From: Nocardia mexicana NBRC 108244
GTDB taxonomy: Bacteria; Actinomycetota; Actinomycetes; Mycobacteriales; Mycobacteriaceae
Direction of reading: 5' to 3'
Length of the DNA stretch: 64,000 bases
Assembly (NCBI RefSeq): GCF_001613165.1
Contig: NZ_BDBV01000042.1
Span: forward strand, 1 to 64,000
The notes under the pieces are model-generated. The model was not told the DNA's origin, did no database searches, and saw only the letters and a list, made by a program, of their open reading frames with translations. Each line of letters starts with the position of its first letter. Position 1 is the stretch's first letter. Position numbers and translations under genes: made by a program. Below are positions 36,958 through 51,860 of the stretch, in pieces.

Positions 36958-38684
36958 TCACCAAGGTTTTCGCGCTCGTTCCGGCCGAACTGCGCGGCCA
37001 CGTCCCGCGCTACCTGGCGTTGATTCTCGCGCTGTCGCTCGGCCAGATCGCGGCCTACCTGCTGCTGATCCCGTTGCTGCAGGCGCTGTTCGACGGCGAT
37101 CTCGGCGACGCGTGGCGGTGGGCGGCGTGGATGGCGGTCGCGGTGGCCGTCGCCTCGGCCTTCTCGTATCTGCAGTCGATGGCCGGGCTGCGCATCGGCG
37201 TGGGCATGCTGCGCGGCGTGCAGACCCGGCTCGGCGACCACCTGAGCGGCCTGCCGCTGGGCTGGTTCGCCACGGCGAATGCGGGCGCGATCTCGAAGAT
37301 CGTGGTCGGTGGGGTGCGCGAGATACTCAGTGTCGTCTCGTATCTGGTCGCGCCCGTGCTCACCGCCGTGGTGGTGCCGGTGGGCGTCGCCATCGGCGTC
37401 GCCTTCATCGACTGGCGGATCGCCCTCACCATGCTGATCAGCCTGCCCGTGCTGGTGCTGGTGAGCCGGTGGGCGAACAACAGCTATTCGCGCGCCAACG
37501 ACCAACTGCACGACGCCGCGGCCGAATCCAATGCGCGGGTGGTCGAATTCGCCCAGGCCCAGCCCGTGCTGCGGGCGTTCGGCGCCGTCGGTGACGGGAA
37601 CCGGAAGCTCTCCGAGGCGCTGCGCCGACAGCAGCAGGCCTCGACGAGCCTGATCTTCGCCAGCGTGCCGGGCCTGATGGTGTTCGCGCTGTGCGTGCAG
37701 GCCGTCTTCGTGATCCTGGTGTCGGTGATCGTGGCCCGGGGGACCGGTGGTGACCTGTCGATCCCGGCCGCCATCGCGCTGATCGCGGTGAGCTCGCGGT
37801 TCATCGAACCGATCAATCGCGCGGCGCAGCTGAGCAATGCGCTGCGCAGCGCGGCCGACGCCGCCGACCGGATCACCGCGTTCCTGGCCGTGCGTGATCT
37901 GGGCGAGGCGACCGAACCGGTCGAACCGGGTGCGCCGGAGATCGTGTTCTCCGATGTCGACTTCGGCTACCGGGACGGCGAAAAGGTCATCAGCGCCGCG
38001 TCTTTCACGGTGCCGAGCGGAACCACCACCGCCATCGTGGGGCCCTCCGGCAGCGGCAAGACCACCCTGCTGCGGTTGGCGTCGCGGTTCTACGACGTCG
38101 ACGCCGGCCGGATCACGGTGGGCGGTCACGATGTTCGCGAGCAGCCGTCGGAAACGCTGCTGCGCCAGGTCTCGCTGGTGTTCCAGGACGTGTATCTGTT
38201 CGACCAGACCGTCGAGGAGAACATCCGCATCGGCCGTCCGGACGCGACGCCGGAACAGGTGCGCCGCGCCGCGGAGATGGCCCGTGTCGACGAGATCGTC
38301 GAGCGCCTGCCCGACGGCTGGGATTCCGCCGTCGGCGAGGGCGGCGCCGCGCTGTCCGGCGGTGAGCGCCAGCGGGTCTCGATCGCCCGCGCGCTGCTCA
38401 AGGATGCCCCGATCGTGCTGCTGGACGAGGCCACCAGCGCCCTGGATCCGCACAGCGAGGCCGTGGTCGTCCGCGGCATCCACGAGCTGACCCGCGGCAA
38501 AACCGTTGTCGTGGTGGCGCATCGCCTGGCCACCATCCGCCACGCCGACCAGATCCTGTTCGTCGAGGACGGCAGGATCGTCGAAAGCGGCACGCACACC
38601 GAGCTGCTGGAGCGCGGCGGCCGATACGCCGGATTCTGGAGCGAGCGCTCGCGGGCGACGGGCTGGCACCTGGCCCCGGCCTAG
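36954..38684 (+). CDS. ABC transporter, fused permease-ATPase (IrtB-like)
   Basis: 576-residue partner half-transporter. Six TM helices span ~15-290. The ATPase carries Walker A GPSGSGKTT (~363), LSGGERQRVSIARALL (~467), Walker B IVLLDEATSALDP and the switch VAHRLATI. ATG overlaps the previous stop (ATGA), supporting obligate heterodimer synthesis. In YbtPQ/IrtAB, exporter-fold proteins import ferric siderophore, and a similar role is inferred here from the cluster context. Confidence 0.9.
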   Translation: MITKVFALVPAELRGHVPRYLALILALSLGQIAAYLLLIPLLQALFDGDLGDAWRWAAWMAVAVAVASAFSYLQSMAGLRIGVGMLRGVQTRLGDHLSGLPLGWFATANAGAISKIVVGGVREILSVVSYLVAPVLTAVVVPVGVAIGVAFIDWRIALTMLISLPVLVLVSRWANNSYSRANDQLHDAAAESNARVVEFAQAQPVLRAFGAVGDGNRKLSEALRRQQQASTSLIFASVPGLMVFALCVQAVFVILVSVIVARGTGGDLSIPAAIALIAVSSRFIEPINRAAQLSNALRSAADAADRITAFLAVRDLGEATEPVEPGAPEIVFSDVDFGYRDGEKVISAASFTVPSGTTTAIVGPSGSGKTTLLRLASRFYDVDAGRITVGGHDVREQPSETLLRQVSLVFQDVYLFDQTVEENIRIGRPDATPEQVRRAAEMARVDEIVERLPDGWDSAVGEGGAALSGGERQRVSIARALLKDAPIVLLDEATSALDPHSEAVVVRGIHELTRGKTVVVVAHRLATIRHADQILFVEDGRIVESGTHTELLERGGRYAGFWSERSRATGWHLAPA

Positions 38685-38727
38685 CACCCGGCGCCTCGAT
38701 CCGGTGCCGTCGGTACTGTGACTTCGT

Positions 38728-39624
38728 ATGCCCGGCACCGAGCTCGAGATCACCGCGGACCTGGTCCGTGACCTGCTGCGGGAGCAGCATCCAGACCTGG
38801 CGGGGCTGGCCGTCCGTCCGGTGGCGGGCGGCTGGGGCAGCCAGATGTGGCGCCTCGGGGACGAGTTGGCCGTGCGCATGCAGCACATGGACCGCACCCC
38901 GGCGCTGCAGCTGAAGGAGCGGCGGTGGCTACCCGTGCTGGCCCCGCGCCTGCCGCTCCCCGTGCCGACCCCGGTGCGGTTCGGCGAACCGTCCGAGCGC
39001 TTCCCCAAGCACTGGACCGTGATGACGTGGGTCCCCGGCGAGCCGCTCGACCACGGCTCGATCAGCCGCGGCGCCCACGCGGCCGATACCCTGGCGGGCT
39101 TCCTCCGGGCGCTGCATGTGGAGGCGCCTGCCGAGGCGCCGATCGCCACGGATCGCGGTGCCCATCCTGGGAACTACACGGACGGCTTCGAGAAGCTACT
39201 CGAGGCCGTCGCCCCTGACGGCATCGGTGCCGATATCCGGGCCGTCTGGGCCGACGCGTGCGCGGCCCCCGAGTGGGAGGGTCCGCCGGTGTGGGTGCAC
39301 GGCGACCTCCATCCCGCGAACGTGGTCGTTTCGGACGGAACGCTCTCGGGCATAGTCGATTTCGGTGACATGTTCGCGGGGGATCCGGCGTGGGACCTCG
39401 CCGCCGCGTGGGTACTGCTGCCCGTGGGCACGGCCGCGCGGTTCTTCGACACGTACGCGCACGCGGACGAGGCGGCGATCCGGCGCGCCCGCGGGCTGGC
39501 CGCCATGAAGAGCCTCTTCCTGATGCTCATGGGGCAGAACGGAGATCGAGGTCTGCCCGGCGGCAAACCGCACTGGGGACCCGTGGGCCGGGCGGCACTC
39601 GATCGTGTTCTGCGGGGTGTCTGA
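38728..39624 (+). CDS. Aminoglycoside-phosphotransferase-fold kinase
   Basis: 298-residue APH-family protein. The catalytic loop VWVHGDLHPANVVV (~189-202) and the metal-binding IVDFGDMFAGDPAWDLAAAW (~206-225) are intact, and an N-terminal lobe begins RPVAGGWGSQMWRL. Members phosphorylate aminoglycosides, macrolides or small metabolites. The substrate is not evident; it lies in the middle of the siderophore locus, 43 nt after the importer, so it may be an unrelated resistance or housekeeping gene or may modify a pathway intermediate. Confidence 0.85.
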   Translation: MPGTELEITADLVRDLLREQHPDLAGLAVRPVAGGWGSQMWRLGDELAVRMQHMDRTPALQLKERRWLPVLAPRLPLPVPTPVRFGEPSERFPKHWTVMTWVPGEPLDHGSISRGAHAADTLAGFLRALHVEAPAEAPIATDRGAHPGNYTDGFEKLLEAVAPDGIGADIRAVWADACAAPEWEGPPVWVHGDLHPANVVVSDGTLSGIVDFGDMFAGDPAWDLAAAWVLLPVGTAARFFDTYAHADEAAIRRARGLAAMKSLFLMLMGQNGDRGLPGGKPHWGPVGRAALDRVLRGV

Positions 39625-39766
39625 AACACGCGTCGGGAGTGACAATCCGGTCCGGTGAATTCGCGCGGACAAAGGCTCTGTCGAATTCCGGTGAAATTGG
39701 CTACCGTGGTTCGGGACGCAGTTGAAATTCATTGGGGCACAGTATTTTCAATGGAGGCGATGACGC

Positions 39767-40687
39767 ATGTCCGGACTGCTCTACACCGGATCCGGCCCGT
39801 ACTGTTACAGCAGCTCACTGGCGATGATGCTGGGGGAGGGGGCGCCATCGCCGGGCGTTGTCGAGGTGCTGACCGGTGCGCCTTTCGGGATGGCTTTGGT
39901 GGCGGGGAAATTGCCGTTTTTCGATCCGTACGGGTGGGATCCCGAGCTCGGTCTCGATACCGCAATTTCATTGCTGGGATGGCGGTGCCGGTTCGACAGC
40001 GGTGGCGACGAGGCGGGCGCGTTGCGGCGGCTCCGGGGCGCCGTGGACAAGGGGCCGGTGCTGGTCGGTCCGGTGGAGATGGGGATGTTTCGCCATCAGC
40101 CCGGGATGGACGGGCCGATCGGGGCCGACCACTACGTGGTCGTGCTGGAGGTGGGGGACGATCAAGTGCTGATGCACGACCCGCAGGGATATCCGTTCGC
40201 GACGTTGCCGCTACCGCTGTTCCTGAGCGCGTGGCGTGCCGAGTCGATACCGTTCGGCGCGCCGTACTCGATGCGGTGCGAATTCGTTCGCGACCGCGAT
40301 GTGGCCGTGGACGAGGCGCTGCGGAGAGCCATCCCGAATGCCGTTGCGTTCCTGTCGAATCGGGACGATCTTCCGGTCCCGGCGGGCACCGTGGGTGCCG
40401 GTGCGGCCGCCCTGGCACTGGCGGACCTGCTGATCGAAGATCCCGACCCGGAGTTGCGGGCGCACCTCGTACATTTCGCGATCAGGGTCGGCGCCCGGCG
40501 ACTCTCCGATGCCGCGGCGGCCCTGCGCCACCTCGATCTCGGTGCCGCGGCCGACGTGGCCGCCGCCCAAGCACGTCTCGTGGGCGCACTGCAATACGAC
40601 GTCGTGACCGGCGACAACGCCTCGGCCGCGGCGACGCTGCGGCGGCTCGCACCGACCTACGAAACGCTCGCCGCGACGCTCTCCTGA
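39767..40687 (+). CDS. BtrH N-terminal-like (papain-fold) protein
   Basis: 306-residue protein. The N-terminal ~150 residues resemble the BtrH/C39-like papain fold: GSGPYCYSSSLAMMLGE with Cys13, ADHYVVVLEV with His122, and MHDPQGYPF with Asp138, a plausible Cys-His-Asp triad. The C-terminal half is helical and Ala-rich with no recognised motif. BtrH is an acyltransferase in butirosin biosynthesis; other relatives are peptidases. In this locus an acyl-transfer or amide-cleaving role on the siderophore is possible but unproven. GGAGG lies 9 nt before ATG 39767; it is convergent with the SIP gene (7-nt gap). Confidence 0.75.
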   Translation: MSGLLYTGSGPYCYSSSLAMMLGEGAPSPGVVEVLTGAPFGMALVAGKLPFFDPYGWDPELGLDTAISLLGWRCRFDSGGDEAGALRRLRGAVDKGPVLVGPVEMGMFRHQPGMDGPIGADHYVVVLEVGDDQVLMHDPQGYPFATLPLPLFLSAWRAESIPFGAPYSMRCEFVRDRDVAVDEALRRAIPNAVAFLSNRDDLPVPAGTVGAGAAALALADLLIEDPDPELRAHLVHFAIRVGARRLSDAAAALRHLDLGAAADVAAAQARLVGALQYDVVTGDNASAAATLRRLAPTYETLAATLS

Positions 40688-40694
40688 GATCCGG

Positions 40695-41393
40695 TCAGCG
40701 CCAGTAGGCCCGGGCGGCGATGTTCTGCTTGGGCAGCTTGGTCTTCAGCGACTTCACGATCGCGCGGGTGGTGGCCGCGTCGCAGGCGGCCCAGCCGAAG
40801 CCGTCCGGGGCGCAGCTCAGCGATTCCGCGGCCTGGCGGAGCAATTGGCCGTAGTTCACCCGCTCGACCCAGGTCACCTCGGTCTTCGGGCCCGACCGCA
40901 CCGGCAGCGTCCGGTCGGACTCGTACTGCCACTCCAGCCACACCCGGGCCGGGGTTTCGCCGATGGCGTCCAGCAGCGAGTTGATGGCGGGCAGCGAGGC
41001 GGTGTCGCCGAACACCACGAATTCGGACGGAACCGGCTCGGGGACAGCGAATTTCGAGCCCATCACCGTCGCGTCGATCACATCGCCCGGCGACGCCTGC
41101 GCGGCCCAGGCCGAGGCCGGTCCGCCGTGCAGGGCGAATTCGATATCGAACGCGTCGCGGGACGGATCGGGGTCGACCAGGGTGTAGCCGCGCTGCAGCA
41201 GGCTGCCGTTGTCGTCCGGGAACCACATGCGAATCCACTGCGTGGGGTGCACCGGATGTTCGGCCAGCAGACCACCGCCGGTGAAGCCGAGCCGCAGGTA
41301 GTTGTCGCTGATGCGATCCACCGAGGTGACGGTCAGGCGGTAGTCGTCGGCGCGCAGCGCCTTGAGGACGAGTCCGTTGATGCCTTTACCCAT
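40695..41393 (-). CDS. Siderophore-interacting protein (FAD ferric-siderophore reductase)
   Basis: 232-residue SIP-family flavoreductase (ViuB/MxcB type), cytosolic. The FAD-binding RGYTLVDPD (68-76) and the FDIEFALHGGPASAWAAQA region are diagnostic, and the FGDTASLPAINSLLDAI region binds NAD(P)H. It reduces imported Fe(III)-siderophore to release iron. It is the only minus-strand gene in the core locus and is driven by a promoter with a strong iron box ending 5 nt upstream of its ATG. It likely replaces the SIP domain lacking in the IrtA-like transporter. Confidence 0.92.
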   Translation of the reverse strand: MGKGINGLVLKALRADDYRLTVTSVDRISDNYLRLGFTGGGLLAEHPVHPTQWIRMWFPDDNGSLLQRGYTLVDPDPSRDAFDIEFALHGGPASAWAAQASPGDVIDATVMGSKFAVPEPVPSEFVVFGDTASLPAINSLLDAIGETPARVWLEWQYESDRTLPVRSGPKTEVTWVERVNYGQLLRQAAESLSCAPDGFGWAACDAATTRAIVKSLKTKLPKQNIAARAYWR

Positions 41394-41397
41394 ATGG

Positions 41398-41416
41398 TTA
41401 GGTTAGCCAAACCACA
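41398..41416 (-). promoter_or_regulatory. IdeR/DtxR iron box, SIP-gene side
   Basis: TTAGGTTAGCCAAACCACA matches the consensus TTAGGTTAGCCTAACCTAA at 16 of 19 positions. It lies immediately upstream of the divergent siderophore-interacting protein gene. Confidence 0.8.
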
Positions 41417-41454
41417 TCCCTTCGTCGCGCCCAGAGTCGTGAGTTACTATTCAC

Positions 41455-41473
41455 GAAGGTTAGGCAAGCCTAG
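41455..41473 (+). promoter_or_regulatory. IdeR/DtxR iron box, MbtB-like side
   Basis: GAAGGTTAGGCAAGCCTAG matches the consensus TTAGGTTAGGCTAACCTAA at 14 of 19 positions, including the whole AGGTTAGGC core. It lies 57 nt before the MbtB-like ATG. Two boxes in one divergent intergenic region suggest separate repression of each direction. Confidence 0.75.
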
Positions 41474-41529
41474 CCTTTGACGCTTGATGAAGGCTGCTTC
41501 GAAGAATGCTGCGGCCGGTGAGGAGTCCG

Positions 41530-44500
41530 ATGCTCGGCAAGGCTGACGTTCGCGACATCGTGGCGGGGGAGCTCGGGGTGGACCCGGACTCGATCGGCTA
41601 CGAGGACGATCTGGTGAGCCTGGGCATGCACTCGATGATGCTGATGCAGCTCGCCGCCCGGTGGCGCAAGCAGGGGCACGAGGTGCGCAGCTCCGAACTG
41701 GCCCTGCAGCCGACCGTCGCCGCGTGGGCCGAACTGCTGGGCAGTCCCGCCGAGCGGGAGGAACCGGTGGCGGTTCCCGCGGCCGCCCCCGAAACCGATG
41801 AATTCGCGCTGGCCACAATGCAGCACGCCTATTGGGTCGGGCGACGCCAGGACCAGCGCCTGGGCGGTGTCGCCGCGCATCTGTACGTCGAGTTCGACGG
41901 CCGGGGCGCGCAGGCCGACCGGATGCGACGCGCGGTGGAGCGGCTGGTGCGCCGGCACGACCAGTTGCGCGTGCAGTTCACCGACAGCGGGACGCAGCGG
42001 GTGCTGCCCGAACCGCTGCGCCCGGTCTTCCATCTCGTCGACCTGACCGCCGAATTCGACGGCGGCCGCATGGAACTCGAGCGGATCCGCCAGGAGAAGA
42101 GCCATCAGCGGATGGACGTCGAGGCGGGCCAGGTGATCGATATCACGCTCACGCTGCTGCCGGACGGCGGGCATCGCGTGCACGTCGACGTCGATATGCT
42201 CGCCGGAGATGCGCTGAGCTACCGCCGAATTCTCGACGACCTCGCAACCCTCTACGAAACCGACGCTGACGCAACGGATTCCATCGGCTACACATTCCGT
42301 GAATATCTGTCCGCCAAGGAACGCAACGCCCCCGACAACTCGGCGGCGAAGGCGTGGTGGGAGAACCGGATTCGGCAGCTGCCCGATATTCCGTCGCTGC
42401 CGGTACTGCCCGAGAACGAGCGGCGCGACCCGGCGCGCAGTATCCGGCTGCACCACTGGTTCTCGCCGGAGGCGAAGGCACAGCTCAACAAGGTCGCGCA
42501 CGGGAACGGCGTCACCCCCGCGGTGGCGCTGGCGACCGTGTTCTCCGAGGCCATCGCACGCTGGTCGGCGCAGCAGCGGTTCCTGCTGAACGTGCCGCTG
42601 TTCGACCGGGAACCGCTGCACGACGACGTCGAACGGGTGGTGGGCGACTTCACCAACTCGGTGCTGGTCGACGTGGACGCGCGCGAGCCGGAGTCGATGG
42701 TGGCGCGGGCCAAGCGGCTGCAGCGCGAATTGCACACCTGCGCGGCGCATTCCACCTACGAGGGCCTCGACGTACTGCGCGACCTCGGCCGGTTGCGCGG
42801 CGCTCCGGTGACGCCGTCGGTGGTGTTCACGTCCGGACTGGACCTCGGCGAGCTGTTCTCCGACCGCGTCACCCGGATCTTCGGCGAGCCGGTGTGGATC
42901 CTGTCGCAGGGACCGCAGGTGGACCTGGACGCCCAGGTGGTCGAGCTGGCGGGCGGGCTGATGGTGAACTGGGACGTGCGCCGCGACGCCATGCCCGCCG
43001 GTGTGGTCGAGGCGATGTTCGCCGAATTCCGGCAGTTGCTGCTGACGCTGGTCGACACCGACGCCGATTGGCAGGCCCCGCTGTCGATCGCGCTGCCGGA
43101 AACGCAGCGGGCGGTGCGGAATTCGGTCAACGACACCCGGAAAGATCTCGGTGACCGCAACCTGCACGATGCCTTCTTCGCCCGCGCCGCGCAGCATCCG
43201 GAGCGGGCGGCGCTGCGGTGGCGCGACGGTGGATCCTGCAGCTACGGCGAGCTGTCGGCGCAGGCGCTGGCGGTCGGCCGCGCCCTCGCCGATGCGGGCG
43301 TCCGGCCGGGCGACACCGTCGCCGTGGTGGTTCCCAAGGGGCACCGGCAGATTCCCGCCGTGCTGGGCGTCCTGGCCTCCGGCGCAACCTATGTCCCGAT
43401 CGGGACCGGGCAGCCGCAGGCGCGTCGGGATCGGATTCTGGCCCGGGCGGGAGCCCGGGTGGCCATCGTCGACGACACCGTGGAAATGCCGGCGGATGTC
43501 ACCGCGATCCGGCTGACGGATGCGATGACGGGACCGCGCCTGGACCGCGCGCACGGCGGTGCCCCGGACGCGCAGGCGTATGTGCTGTTCACCTCCGGTT
43601 CCACCGGTGAACCGAAGGGAGTCGAGGTCGGTCATCGCGCCGCCGCGAATACGATCGACGCTCTCGCAACGCATTTCGGGCTGGGCGCGGACGACCGCCT
43701 GATCGGCCTGTCCTCCCTGGAGTTCGACCTGTCGGTGTTCGACATCTTCTGCCCCCTGTCTCTCGGCGGCGCGCTGGTGTGTGTGGATGCCGACACCGAG
43801 CGCGACGCGGCCGCGTGGGCGGCGCTCATCGCCGACACCGGTGTCAGCGTGCTCAACTGCGCCCCGGGCCTGATCGGCATGCTGCTCGATACCGCCACCG
43901 CCGAACAGCTGCGGTCGCTGCGGGTCGTGATCACCGGCGGCGATCGGGTGAAAACCGAACTGGCACGGCGGTTCCGGGCGCAGGTCCCGGGTCTGCGGTT
44001 CGCGGGCCTGGGCGGCACGACCGAGACCGCCATCCACTCCACGGTGTGCGAGGTCACCGACGCGTTCCCGCCGGAGTGGGATGCGGTGCCCTACGGCACG
44101 CCGCTGGCGAATGTGCGGCTGCGCGTCGTCAACGAGCGCGGCGAGGACTGCCCGGACTGGGTGGTGGGCGAATTGTGGATCGGCGGAACGAGTGTCGCGG
44201 ACGGCTACCGGGGCGACCCGGAGCGCACGGCGCAGCGGTTCGTCGAGATCGACGGCGTGCGGTGGTACCGGACCGGCGACATGGCCCGCTACCTGCCCGA
44301 CGGCACCGTGGACTTCCTCGGCCGCGCCGACCACCAGGTGAAGATTCGCGGCTACCGGGTGGAGCTCGGCGAGGTGGAATCGGCGCTGACCGGGCTGCCG
44401 CAGGTCCGCGAGGCCGTGGCGCTGGTGACCGATTCGGGTCGCCTGGTGGCCGCGGTGACGGGTGGGGCCGACGTCGATTTCGGCCCGGCACTGCGGGAGT

Positions 44501-44955
44501 TGCTGCCCGCCCACATGATCCCCGAGGCGGTCGAGGTCCTCGACACGATTCCGCTGACCGGCAACGGCAAGGTCGACCGGGCGGCGATCCGTCGCGTGAT
44601 CGACGCCGACGCGCTCGCCGCGCGCACCGCGTACGTGGCGCCGGAGAACGAGGTCGAGGCGGCGGTGGAATACATCGCCGCACAGATCCTCGGCGTCGAG
44701 CAGGTGGGGGTCGAGACCGACTTCTTCGAGATCGGCGGCAACTCCATCCTGGCCACCACGCTCACCGCGAAGGTCCGCGGGCTGCTGGCGGTCGAGAAGT
44801 TCGGTGTCACAGAGGTTTTCGAGGGTCGCACGGTGCGCCGGATCTGCGCCGGGCTGCTGGCGGGCGAGGCCGAGGCCGGCCGCCTGGCGCAGGTGTCGCG
44901 GATCCTGCTCGAGCTCGCCGAGGTGCGCGTGCCGGAACCCGTCCCGGCGAGATGA
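41530..44955 (+). CDS. NRPS, ArCP-Cy-A-T (MbtB-like)
   Basis: 1141-residue synthetase. Residues 1-~75 are an aryl carrier domain (SLGMHSMMLMQL, Ser ~36). The cyclisation domain (~95-520) has DMLAGDALS at ~221-229, the DxxxxDxxS motif that replaces HHxxxDG and makes oxazoline or thiazoline rings. The A domain (~545-1030) has FTSGSTGEPKG at ~687, YRTGDMARY and GNGKVDR; my code reading is D-L-F-N-I-G-L-I-H-K, compatible with Ser/Thr/Cys. The T domain has IGGNSILATTL (~1069). This is the layout of mycobactin MbtB, which joins salicylate to Ser/Thr and cyclises it. GAGGAG precedes ATG 41530. Confidence 0.93.
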   Translation: MLGKADVRDIVAGELGVDPDSIGYEDDLVSLGMHSMMLMQLAARWRKQGHEVRSSELALQPTVAAWAELLGSPAEREEPVAVPAAAPETDEFALATMQHAYWVGRRQDQRLGGVAAHLYVEFDGRGAQADRMRRAVERLVRRHDQLRVQFTDSGTQRVLPEPLRPVFHLVDLTAEFDGGRMELERIRQEKSHQRMDVEAGQVIDITLTLLPDGGHRVHVDVDMLAGDALSYRRILDDLATLYETDADATDSIGYTFREYLSAKERNAPDNSAAKAWWENRIRQLPDIPSLPVLPENERRDPARSIRLHHWFSPEAKAQLNKVAHGNGVTPAVALATVFSEAIARWSAQQRFLLNVPLFDREPLHDDVERVVGDFTNSVLVDVDAREPESMVARAKRLQRELHTCAAHSTYEGLDVLRDLGRLRGAPVTPSVVFTSGLDLGELFSDRVTRIFGEPVWILSQGPQVDLDAQVVELAGGLMVNWDVRRDAMPAGVVEAMFAEFRQLLLTLVDTDADWQAPLSIALPETQRAVRNSVNDTRKDLGDRNLHDAFFARAAQHPERAALRWRDGGSCSYGELSAQALAVGRALADAGVRPGDTVAVVVPKGHRQIPAVLGVLASGATYVPIGTGQPQARRDRILARAGARVAIVDDTVEMPADVTAIRLTDAMTGPRLDRAHGGAPDAQAYVLFTSGSTGEPKGVEVGHRAAANTIDALATHFGLGADDRLIGLSSLEFDLSVFDIFCPLSLGGALVCVDADTERDAAAWAALIADTGVSVLNCAPGLIGMLLDTATAEQLRSLRVVITGGDRVKTELARRFRAQVPGLRFAGLGGTTETAIHSTVCEVTDAFPPEWDAVPYGTPLANVRLRVVNERGEDCPDWVVGELWIGGTSVADGYRGDPERTAQRFVEIDGVRWYRTGDMARYLPDGTVDFLGRADHQVKIRGYRVELGEVESALTGLPQVREAVALVTDSGRLVAAVTGGADVDFGPALRELLPAHMIPEAVEVLDTIPLTGNGKVDRAAIRRVIDADALAARTAYVAPENEVEAAVEYIAAQILGVEQVGVETDFFEIGGNSILATTLTAKVRGLLAVEKFGVTEVFEGRTVRRICAGLLAGEAEAGRLAQVSRILLELAEVRVPEPVPAR

Positions 44956-44993
44956 TCTGCCGGATTCGCGTAGTACACAGATTGGTTCGATAG

Positions 44994-51083
<6,090 letters not shown>

Positions 51084-51104
51084 GTGCGAAAAGGAGTTAA
51101 TGAC

Positions 51105-51860
51105 ATGGCAACTGGACCCGGTTGGATCCGACAGTTTCACAAGCCCCGCGCGGCAGGCAGTGCGCCGCTGGTGATCTGCCCGCACGCGGGCGGCGGCGCC
51201 TCGACGTATCGGCCTTTCTCCGCCCGGCTGCGCGAGCATTTCGATGTCGTGGTGCTGCAGTACCCGGGCCGCCAGGACCGTGCCCGCGAGGCGGCCCCGC
51301 AGACGCTGCCCGAGGTGGCGGCCGGGGCCTTCGAGGAATTCGCGCGATCGTCGTTCCATCGCGGTGAGCCGATCACGATCTTCGGGCACAGCATGGGCTC
51401 GATCGTGGCGTTCGAATTCGCCCGGCTCGCCGAATCCGCCGGTGTGCCGGTGCGTTTGCTCGGGATCTCCGGTGCGGTGGCGCCCTGGCGGGTGGCCGAG
51501 ATGCCGAATCATCCGACCGAGGACGAGCAGTTGCTCGACCACGTCGCCGGGCTGCAGGGCACCGGGTCGGATGTGTTGGGCAACCGGGAGCTGATGCGCA
51601 TGGCGCTGCCCGCGCTGAAGGCCGATTACGCCGCGTTCGACCGCTATTCGTGTTCGCCGGACGTGCAACTCGACGTGCCCATCCAGGCGATGGGCGGCAG
51701 CGACGACGAGTTCGTCACGATGGGCGACCTGTACGGCTGGCAGCGGCACACTACCGCGGATCTGCAGGTGGCGCTGTTCGACGGCGGGCACTTCTACCTG
51801 CACGATCAGGTGGCGGGCATCGCGGAACTGCTTGCGGGAGAACTGGAAACCGCGCGATGA
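51105..51860 (+). CDS. Type II thioesterase
   Basis: 251-residue alpha/beta-hydrolase that clears misprimed carrier proteins in NRPS/PKS lines. The nucleophile motif FGHSMGSIVAFE (~94-105) and the catalytic His in FDGGHFYLHDQ (~225-235) are intact, and the N-terminal VICPHAGGGASTYRPF is typical of type II enzymes. AAGGAG lies 9 nt before ATG 51105. The stop overlaps the KS start (ATGA). Confidence 0.93.
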   Translation: MATGPGWIRQFHKPRAAGSAPLVICPHAGGGASTYRPFSARLREHFDVVVLQYPGRQDRAREAAPQTLPEVAAGAFEEFARSSFHRGEPITIFGHSMGSIVAFEFARLAESAGVPVRLLGISGAVAPWRVAEMPNHPTEDEQLLDHVAGLQGTGSDVLGNRELMRMALPALKADYAAFDRYSCSPDVQLDVPIQAMGGSDDEFVTMGDLYGWQRHTTADLQVALFDGGHFYLHDQVAGIAELLAGELETAR

